Source: Chlorobiaceae bacterium
GTDB lineage: Bacteria; Bacteroidota; Chlorobiia; Chlorobiales; Chlorobiaceae
Assembly: GCA_013336025.1 (NCBI GenBank)
Contig: JAAXUM010000153.1
Span: 1-5,164 of the forward strand
Direction of reading: 5' to 3'
DNA length: 5,164 bases
Position numbers and translations under genes: made by a program. Below the pieces are notes generated by a model that saw only the letters and a program-made list of their open reading frames with translations, had not been told where the DNA came from and did not search any database. Below, one piece after another: positions 1-5,164 of the stretch. The stretch's first letter is position 1; each line of letters starts with the position of its first letter.

Positions 1-803
1 TCAATGGCAACCATAGCCTGTTTGAGGGTTTCAGCTTCGGCAACAAACTGTCGTGCAGGATAGATGAATGCATACGTATCCTTGCCAAGCAGTTCACCGC
101 TCTGAATATTGAACGTCTGCAGGCTTTCAATTTCCGAACCGAAAAATTCCACTCTGAGCGCAAGTTCCTCATGAGCCGGAACCAGATCGATGATATCCCC
201 CCTGACTCTGAATTTCCCGGGCCCCGGGTCAACATCATCCCTGATATAATGAAGCGAAACAAGCTCCTGAAGAAAAAGATCCCGATCTTTTTCCATGCCT
301 GATCGCAATTCAAGAATCTGTGACTTCCACTCATCGGGAGAACCAAGACCATAGATACAGCTTACCGAACTCACGACAATAACGTCCCTGCGTCCGCTGA
401 GCAGCGAACTGGTAGTCTTCAGGCGCAACCGCTCGATTTCATCATTAATACGAAGATCTTTTGCGATATACTTGTCAAGAGCGGGAAGATATGCCTCCGG
501 CTGATAGAAATCGTAATAGCTTACGAAATACTCAACGGCATTGTCGGGAAAAAACTGCCTGAGTTCCCCGTAAAGCTGGGCAGCAAGCGTTTTGTTATGG
601 CTCATAACCAGTACCGGCTTGTCAACCTGCGCAATGACATTGGAAACCGTAAAGGTTTTTCCCGATCCTGTAACCCCGAGAAGGGTCTGCCACCGGTCTC
701 CGCGTAAAACACCGTCGGTCAAGCCCACAATAGCTTTCGGCTGATCACCTTTAGGATCGTATTCACTCACCAGCCTGTATGTTCCATCTGTCATACCATG
801 CAT
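1..803 (-). CDS. uvrB: UvrABC excinuclease subunit B (UvrB), N-terminal part, cut by the window edge
   Basis: UvrB is the cytoplasmic DNA-damage-verification helicase of nucleotide excision repair. It is loaded by UvrA and then recruits UvrC for the incisions. The window holds 267 full codons plus two bases, about 40% of a protein that is usually near 670-690 residues; the rest lies beyond base 1. Visible landmarks are the N-terminal [13 protein letters not shown] stretch, the Walker A motif GVTGSGKT (residues 43-50), and the beta-hairpin region [12 protein letters not shown] (about 96-107), which clamps DNA. These are followed by [17 protein letters not shown] (about 138-154) and the start of the UvrA-interaction domain ([10 protein letters not shown], then [11 protein letters not shown], about 201-226). 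No key residue is missing. I chose the ATG at 803 because AAGGAG lies 12 bases upstream; an in-frame ATG at 794 (MTDGTY) is the alternative but is 21 bases from that site. The gene is divergent from the peptidase gene. The identification is very secure. Confidence 0.97.
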   Translation of the reverse strand, partial: MHGMTDGTYRLVSEYDPKGDQPKAIVGLTDGVLRGDRWQTLLGVTGSGKTFTVSNVIAQVDKPVLVMSHNKTLAAQLYGELRQFFPDNAVEYFVSYYDFYQPEAYLPALDKYIAKDLRINDEIERLRLKTTSSLLSGRRDVIVVSSVSCIYGLGSPDEWKSQILELRSGMEKDRDLFLQELVSLHYIRDDVDPGPGKFRVRGDIIDLVPAHEELALRVEFFGSEIESLQTFNIQSGELLGKDTYAFIYPARQFVAEAETLKQAMVAI

Positions 804-815
804 AACCCTGATAAT

Positions 816-821
816 CTCCTT
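816..821 (-). promoter_or_regulatory. Shine-Dalgarno site of uvrB
   Basis: On the minus strand this reads AAGGAG, a strong ribosome-binding match. It sits 12 bases before the ATG at 803 and 21 bases before the in-frame ATG at 794, so it favours the upstream start. The spacing is slightly long but acceptable. It contrasts with the two plus-strand genes, which lack such a site. Confidence 0.7.
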
Positions 822-930
822 CTTATGGCCCTTACATTACTTCCCCGCCCGGATTACACATCCGTGCAGGTCCGGAAAATCTTCGTAAAACTCCGTTTCG
901 GAACTCCCGACCATGCAACAGCGGTCTCCC

Positions 931-959
931 TTTATAAAACATAACGGTTGCATAAAGAA
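931..959 (-). promoter_or_regulatory. Weak candidate promoter for uvrB
   Basis: On the minus strand TATAAA (936 to 931) resembles a -10 element. A 17-base spacer places the poorly matching TTCTTT (959 to 954) at the -35 position. Transcription would start near base 924, leaving a leader of about 120 bases before uvrB. The -35 is weak, so this is only the best AT-rich candidate in the region. It overlaps the left arm of the inverted repeat, which would suit regulation if real. Confidence 0.2.
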
Positions 960-971
960 CTAATAACGGTT
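941..971 (+). repeat. Tandem 9-bp direct repeat ATAACGGTT, copies 22 bp apart
   Basis: The two identical copies lie at 941-949 and 963-971. The period of 22 bp is close to two helical turns, so both would face the same side of the DNA. The second copy forms the core of the nested dyad in the 955-984 inverted repeat. This arrangement is common for paired operator sites of one regulator, but nine bases is short and no factor is recognised. The repeat is seen directly; the binding role is inferred. Confidence 0.4.
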
Positions 972-984
972 ATTGTTAGTTCTT
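955..984. repeat. 30-bp inverted repeat with a second dyad nested inside it; candidate operator or hairpin
   Basis: The left arm AAGAACTAA (955-963) is perfectly complementary to the right arm TTAGTTCTT (976-984), with 12 bases between them. Inside lies a second dyad, AATAAC-G-GTTATT (962-974), symmetric about base 968. The two dyads are almost concentric (centres 969.5 and 968). The sequence could bind a dimeric regulator or form an AT-rich hairpin in RNA from either strand. It is not a typical terminator, because the stem is AT-rich and no terminator is expected between divergent genes. The arms contain GAAC and GTTC, but 18 bases apart, so it does not match the Bacillus-type SOS box (GAAC-N4-GTTC). 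The symmetry is read directly; a regulatory role is inference. Confidence 0.5.
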
Positions 985-1001
985 CATAGCCAAATAGTAA
1001 T
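973..1001 (+). promoter_or_regulatory. Weak candidate promoter for the peptidase-permease operon
   Basis: TTGTTA (973-978) could serve as a -35 and AGTAAT (996-1001) as a -10, with a 17-base spacer. Each matches four of six consensus bases. Transcription would start near 1008, giving a leader of about 120 bases. The -35 overlaps the right arm of the inverted repeat at 955-984, so a protein bound there could block RNA polymerase. The matches are too weak for a firm call. Confidence 0.22.
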
Positions 1002-1129
1002 ACCGGGCTGATGAAGGCACCTGCACTTTTTTTTCAAGTACCATACACGCCCTCTCATGGGCAATCAAAACAGAACAACCTCTCAAATGTTGGAATTATG
1101 CGCTTTAAATCCCATTTTTAGTATTTTTC

Positions 1130-4075
1130 ATGCCGCTAATTTGTCCAACACCAGGTAAAAAAGGTATTCCTGCTCTTATAGTTGCGATCCTCCTCCTGAA
1201 CCTTATTTCATGCAAATCAATGATAAACGACGAAAAAAATCACCCTTTCACAACTGTTCCCGGCGACTCTCTGCACACACGAATCTACACGCTGAAAAAC
1301 GGGCTGACGGTATACATGAGTCCCTATCACGACGAACCCCGAATCTATACCTCTATTGCTGTCAGAGCAGGAAGCAAAAATGACCCGGCAGAAACAACCG
1401 GTCTGGCACACTATCTCGAACACATGCTTTTCAAGGGAACCGACTCGATCGGCTCGCTGAATTATGAAAAAGAACATGCCGAACTCGAAAAAATCATCTC
1501 CCTGTACGAGGAGTACAGAAAATCAACCGACCCGGCAAAAAGAGCCGCAATCTACCGCGATATCGACACGCTCTCCAATGCCGCAGCACAATATACCGTA
1601 CCCAATGAATACGACAAGCTCCTGAATTCCATCGGTGCTCAGGGAACCAATGCATACACCTGGGTTGAACAGACCGTATACATCAATGATATTCCCTCCA
1701 ACAAACTCAATCAGTGGCTTACGATAGAAGCCGAAAGGTTCCGCAATCCGGTCATGCGGTTATTTCATACTGAACTTGAAACCGTCTATGAAGAAAAAAA
1801 TATGACGATGGACAGTGACAGCCGCAAAATATGGGAGAGCCTCTTTGCCGGACTGTTCAAAACACACACCTACGGAACCCAGACAACGATAGGCAAAGCC
1901 GAACACCTTAAAAACCCCTCAATAAAAAACGTTCTGGAATATTACCGCACCTATTATGTGCCCAACAATATGGCGCTCTGTATAGCCGGTGATTTTGACC
2001 CCGATGAAACCATCAGGCTCATCGATAAAAAGTTCTCCGTTCTTGAACCGAAATCCATCCCTGTGTTCACGCCGCCTGTCGAACCTCCGATCAGCAGGCC
2101 GATCATCGAAAAAGTAAAAGGTCCCGAATCCGAGGAGCTCGTCATAGGATTTCGTTTCAACGGCGTCAACAGCCATGATACAGATTATATTACTCTGATC
2201 GACAAAATTCTCTTCAATCAGACAGCAGGCATCATCGACCTGAATCTGAACCAGCAGCAAAAAGTACTTGACGCAGGCTCAATGCTGGTCATGATGAAAG
2301 ACTATTCCGCACATATTCTGAGCGCCAAACCAAGAGAGGGGCAAAGCCTCGACCAGGTAAAAACACTGCTGCTTGAGCAGCTTGAACAGCTCAAAAAAGG
2401 CAATTTTCCCGACTGGTTGCTCGTTGCCACAATCAACGACCTTAAAATCGAGCAGCTCAAACTGTACGAAAGCAACCGGGGAAGAGTAGAAGCCTATGTC
2501 GATGCATTTATTATGGGAACTGCATGGAATGAATATACCAGCCAGATTGAACGACTCGACAAGATCACCAAAGAACAGCTTGTAGCGTTTGCCCAGACAC
2601 ACTACAACGAAAACTATGTGGCGATCTACAAGCAGCATGGAAAGGAAAAAAGTGAAGCGAAAATTCAGAAACCCCCGATCACGCCAATCAAGGTCAATCG
2701 GGACAGCTCTTCAAAATTTGCCGAAAACCTTCTTGCGCAGCCTTCAGAAAAAACGGAACCACGGTTCCTCGACTACAAGCACGACATCGGATTTTTCGAT
2801 GTAAACCCAAACGTCAAACTCCACTACCTGCAAAACCGGGAAAACGAGCTGTTCTCGCTCTACTACGTTTTTGATATGGGAAAGAGCCGCAACAGAAAAA
2901 TTGATCTTGCACTCGATTACCTCTCCTACCTCGGGTCGTCTGATTACACACCTGCGGAATTCAGTCAGGAACTCTATAAAATCGGAGCAAGCTTTTCAGC
3001 GTTTACCTCAGACGATTTCGTCTATCTTCAACTCTCCGGACTGCAGAAAAACTTTCCTGCTGCGATCCGGCTGCTTGAAAAACTTCTGACTGACGCTCGT
3101 CCTGACGAGAGCGCACTGCAAAAACTCAAGGAAGGCGTCCTTAAGGAACGGGCCGACGACAAGCTCTCAAAAAAGAAAATCCTTTTTGAGGCCATGACGA
3201 ACTACGGCAAATACGGAGCTTCATCACCATACACCAACGTGCTCTCAAACAGTGAGCTCAATACGGTAACATCCGGCGAACTGCTCGACGAAATACAAAA
3301 CCTCATGGAGCACGGTCATCGGGTGCTCTATTACGGGCCGGCAACATCCGGAGAGATCCTTTCCGAGCTGCACACCGTCCGCCACTACCCCGGGACGTTC
3401 AAACCCTATCCCGCTGCCGATCCCTACCCTGAGCTTGAGCAGCAGAAAAATATGGTCTATATCGTTGATTATGACATGACCCAGGCCGAAGTGATAATCC
3501 TCTCACGGGATGATCTGTACAGTCCGGAAATGGTACCGGAGATAACCCTGTTCAACGAGTACTATGGAGGCGGAATGTCGTCTGTGGTTTTTCAGGAGCT
3601 TCGCGAAGCCAAAGCCCTTGCCTATTCCGTTTTTTCCGTATACCGTACTCCGAAACTCAACAACAGGCACAACTATATCTTCAGCTATATCGGCACGCAG
3701 GCAGACAAGCTGCCGGAAGCGCTTGAAGGCATTCAGCACCTGATGCACGAACTGCCGAAATCACCTGATCTCTTTGCTTCTGCCCAAAACGGTATTCTCC
3801 AAAAAATCTCCACAGAGAGACTGACAAGAACCGAAGTGCTCTTCAACTATGAAGAGGCGTGCCGTCTTGGAATAGACTATGACATCCGGAAAAACATCTA
3901 TGAACATGCCGCAACAATGACGCTTGACGACATTGAGAAATTCCATCACAAGCATTTCAGAGACAAAAAACATGTCATGCTTGTTCTTGGCAAAACAGAA
4001 AATCTCGATATGAACACCCTTAAAAAGTATGGTGAGGTTAAACAGCTGTCCCTTGAAGAAATTTTCGGATATTGA
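1130..4075 (+). CDS. M16 family zinc metallopeptidase, two-half pitrilysin-like lipoprotein, complete
   Basis: This is a predicted lipid-anchored protease of the M16 (pitrilysin/insulysin) family, whose members cut peptides or small unfolded proteins in a closed chamber. The signal peptide has KK at 10-11, a hydrophobic stretch to about 27 and a lipobox LISC, so Cys28 should be lipidated; residue +2 is Lys, not the inner-membrane-retaining Asp. The N-terminal half (about 50-450) holds the inverted zinc motif HYLEH (H94, E97, H98). E222 in [10 protein letters not shown] is the probable third ligand, with E215 seven residues earlier as in pitrilysin. About 48 extra residues (around 111-158) separate motif and ligand relative to pitrilysin. 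The C-terminal half (about 550-950) has DYLSY (596-600) where the motif should be, so it is inactive, but keeps the substrate-binding R825/Y832 pair after a GGG loop. The ATG at 1130 is the first in-frame start after the stop at 1106-1108; no ribosome-binding site is visible. The family call is firm; the substrate is unknown. Confidence 0.95.
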   Translation: MPLICPTPGKKGIPALIVAILLLNLISCKSMINDEKNHPFTTVPGDSLHTRIYTLKNGLTVYMSPYHDEPRIYTSIAVRAGSKNDPAETTGLAHYLEHMLFKGTDSIGSLNYEKEHAELEKIISLYEEYRKSTDPAKRAAIYRDIDTLSNAAAQYTVPNEYDKLLNSIGAQGTNAYTWVEQTVYINDIPSNKLNQWLTIEAERFRNPVMRLFHTELETVYEEKNMTMDSDSRKIWESLFAGLFKTHTYGTQTTIGKAEHLKNPSIKNVLEYYRTYYVPNNMALCIAGDFDPDETIRLIDKKFSVLEPKSIPVFTPPVEPPISRPIIEKVKGPESEELVIGFRFNGVNSHDTDYITLIDKILFNQTAGIIDLNLNQQQKVLDAGSMLVMMKDYSAHILSAKPREGQSLDQVKTLLLEQLEQLKKGNFPDWLLVATINDLKIEQLKLYESNRGRVEAYVDAFIMGTAWNEYTSQIERLDKITKEQLVAFAQTHYNENYVAIYKQHGKEKSEAKIQKPPITPIKVNRDSSSKFAENLLAQPSEKTEPRFLDYKHDIGFFDVNPNVKLHYLQNRENELFSLYYVFDMGKSRNRKIDLALDYLSYLGSSDYTPAEFSQELYKIGASFSAFTSDDFVYLQLSGLQKNFPAAIRLLEKLLTDARPDESALQKLKEGVLKERADDKLSKKKILFEAMTNYGKYGASSPYTNVLSNSELNTVTSGELLDEIQNLMEHGHRVLYYGPATSGEILSELHTVRHYPGTFKPYPAADPYPELEQQKNMVYIVDYDMTQAEVIILSRDDLYSPEMVPEITLFNEYYGGGMSSVVFQELREAKALAYSVFSVYRTPKLNNRHNYIFSYIGTQADKLPEALEGIQHLMHELPKSPDLFASAQNGILQKISTERLTRTEVLFNYEEACRLGIDYDIRKNIYEHAATMTLDDIEKFHHKHFRDKKHVMLVLGKTENLDMNTLKKYGEVKQLSLEEIFGY

Positions 4076-4132
4076 ACAACGAGGAGCGACTCCATCTCTC
4101 CGGCTGCGGATTAAAAAAATAAAACATGTTCC

Positions 4133-5164
4133 ATGAAACTGCTTGACCGTTACATTTTCAGACAGTTTGCCGTCTCGTTTTTTTTTGCATCCGCAGCCTT
4201 TATCGCTCTCTTTATCCTTATCAGCATGGTCGAAAATCTTGATGAATTTATCGACCTGGGCATTGGACCGGGAAAAATAACCGGGTATTATCTCTCTTCA
4301 ATCCCCTCAACCCTGCTGGTCACCTCCCCTGTCGCAGCACTCCTCTCCTCGATTCTCGTTGCAGGAAAACTATCCGCAATGAGCGAACTTTCCGCTATCA
4401 AAAGCGCCGGCATCAGCCTGAATCAACTGTTGAGACCGTTTATTCTCGGCGGCCTGATCATCTGTTCCATCAACATGCTCAACGCATGCTGGCTTGGACC
4501 TGCAGCCGCCGCAGACAAAATCGCATTCGAACGCACCTATTTCCATCGGACACAGAATCTGCAACCCAACAACAACATGCACATTCTTGAATCCGGCAAC
4601 CGGATTGTCTCGATCGGAGAACTTCTCATCAATCAATCCAAAGGGCTGCATGTATCGATTGAACAGTTCAACGGAACACGCCTTGCAACAAGAATGGATG
4701 CGCCGGAGATGATTTTCGACCAGACCCTGCATAAATGGGTGCTCAAAGAGACCTCAAGCCGCTCATTTACCGGAAATAGTGAACAATACCATCTCAACCC
4801 CGGTCACGACACCCTCGGTATGGCCATGTCGCTGAAATCACTCAGGAAACTGAATGTTCAGCCGGATGAAATGAATATTCTCGAACACTACCGGTACACC
4901 CGCGAAAAAGACAAAGCCGGCTTTTCAGGTCTTGACCGTGCAAAAGTAAAACTTCACGCTAAAATAGCCTTTCCCTTTGCTTCGCTGGTCAGCATCCTTA
5001 TCGGCGTTCCGCTCTCGACCGTAAGAAAACGGGGAGGAAAAGCCGCGGAATTCAGCATCACCCTTTTTATCGGATTCCTGTACCTCGGGCTTCAGAAAAC
5101 CATTGCAACCATTGGATACGCAGGGCTGCTCGAACCCTGGATTGCCGAATGTCTTCCGAACATT
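4133..5164 (+). CDS. LptF/LptG-family (YjgP/YjgQ) lipopolysaccharide export permease, C-terminus cut by the window edge
   Basis: LptF and LptG form the inner-membrane channel that, driven by the LptB ATPase, extracts lipopolysaccharide and passes it to LptC and the periplasmic bridge. The 344 codons present show the family layout: TM1 about 11-32, TM2 about 53-77, TM3 about 102-123, a beta-rich periplasmic domain about 125-270, TM4 about 277-295 and TM5 about 305-328. TM6 is just starting at the edge; probably only the last 20-40 residues are missing. The cytoplasmic loop KLSAMSELSAIKSAGIS (78-94), with Glu85, matches the coupling helix that contacts LptB. The ending LLEPWIAECLPNI looks more like LptG than LptF, but I cannot settle which, so no symbol is given. 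The start ATG at 4133 follows an in-frame stop at 4112-4114. No good ribosome-binding site is seen, and an out-of-frame ATG at 4126 precedes it. The gene starts 57 bases after the peptidase gene, probably in one operon. Confidence 0.92.
   Translation, partial: MKLLDRYIFRQFAVSFFFASAAFIALFILISMVENLDEFIDLGIGPGKITGYYLSSIPSTLLVTSPVAALLSSILVAGKLSAMSELSAIKSAGISLNQLLRPFILGGLIICSINMLNACWLGPAAAADKIAFERTYFHRTQNLQPNNNMHILESGNRIVSIGELLINQSKGLHVSIEQFNGTRLATRMDAPEMIFDQTLHKWVLKETSSRSFTGNSEQYHLNPGHDTLGMAMSLKSLRKLNVQPDEMNILEHYRYTREKDKAGFSGLDRAKVKLHAKIAFPFASLVSILIGVPLSTVRKRGGKAAEFSITLFIGFLYLGLQKTIATIGYAGLLEPWIAECLPNI

Larger units (their letters stand above)
804..1129. other. Divergent intergenic region between uvrB and the M16 peptidase gene
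   Basis: This 326-base stretch must hold the promoters and leaders of both flanking genes, which point away from each other. I found no convincing protein gene, tRNA or known riboswitch. The middle part (about 930-1003) is AT-rich and holds the inverted repeat, the direct repeat and the weak promoter-like hexamers listed separately. The uvrB-proximal part (about 840-920) is richer in GC and contains a short potential hairpin, CGGAT/ATCCG (850-854 with 860-864), that would fall in the uvrB leader. A run of eight T lies at 1027-1034. The only plus-strand reading frame I noticed, at 1011-1121 (36 codons), has no ribosome-binding site and no recognisable product. Confidence 0.75.

Noticed and set aside
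850..864. Small hairpin CGGAT-TACAC-ATCCG in the uvrB leader
   Set aside because: A five-base-pair stem without a T tract or known motif is too weak to call a regulatory element or terminator.
955..984. LexA/SOS box for uvrB
   Set aside because: The GAAC and GTTC elements are 18 bases apart rather than 4, and no CTGT-N8-ACAG site was seen. Calling an SOS box would not be justified.
864..1026. Inverted repeat GTGCAGGT (864-871) and ACCTGCAC (1019-1026)
   Set aside because: An 8-bp match across a 326-base region at this distance is expected about once by chance, and the arms are 147 bases apart.
1049..1062. GCCC-TCTCAT-GGGC hairpin upstream of the peptidase gene
   Set aside because: The four-base-pair stem is not followed by a T run, so it is not a terminator and is easily chance.
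1011..1121. Plus-strand reading frame of 36 codons (starts MKAPALFF, ends RFKSHF) just before the peptidase gene
   Set aside because: It has no ribosome-binding site and no recognisable domain, and frames of this length are expected by chance. It could be a leader peptide only if conserved in relatives.
4083..4119. Possible terminator between the peptidase and permease genes (GGAG-CGA-CTCC and TCCG-GCTG-CGGA, then A-rich sequence)
   Set aside because: Both stems are only four base pairs, and the following tract is A, not T, on the coding strand. The two genes more likely share a transcript.
4126..4146. ATG at 4126 as an alternative start or tiny upstream ORF before the permease
   Set aside because: It is out of frame and stops after six codons (TGA at 4144-4146). 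The protein starting at 4133 matches the LptF/LptG N-terminus.
4370..4732. Minus-strand 120-codon frame inside the permease gene
   Set aside because: It lies wholly opposite a well-supported coding region and its translation is Cys/Gly-rich with no recognisable fold, so it is a shadow of the real gene. The same applies to the antisense frames within the peptidase gene.

Overview
The window reads as an ordinary chromosomal segment of a Gram-negative bacterium. The likely source is a green sulfur bacterium (Chlorobiota, Chlorobium-like) or a near relative in the Bacteroidota-Chlorobiota group. This rests on the style of the three proteins, above all a two-domain lipoprotein peptidase of family M16 of a type I associate with that group, and on base composition that looks balanced by eye. 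The assignment is inference from memory, without a database search.

Layout: (1) Bases 1-803, minus strand, carry the N-terminal 267 codons of the excision-repair helicase UvrB; the gene runs off the left edge. (2) Bases 804-1129 are a divergent intergenic region with no convincing gene. It holds a 30-bp inverted repeat and a 9-bp direct repeat at 22-bp spacing, the best candidates for regulatory DNA here. (3) Bases 1130-4075, plus strand, carry a complete 981-residue M16 zinc peptidase with a lipoprotein signal. Its first half is catalytic and its second half is degenerate. (4) After a 57-base gap, bases 4133-5164, plus strand, carry most of an LptF/LptG-family permease that runs off the right edge.

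The peptidase and the permease are co-oriented and closely spaced with no visible terminator between them, so they are probably co-transcribed. One protein is predicted to be a lipid-anchored periplasmic or outer-membrane protease. The other belongs to the inner-membrane part of the lipopolysaccharide exporter. A shared link to the cell envelope is plausible but unproven. uvrB is transcribed away from them and has a separate, cytoplasmic DNA-repair role.

I see no mobile element, CRISPR array, tRNA, rRNA or broken gene, and no sign of a novel multi-gene system. The points most worth a second look are the nested symmetry between the divergent genes, the roughly 48-residue insert in the M16 catalytic domain, and the pairing of this protease with an Lpt permease.
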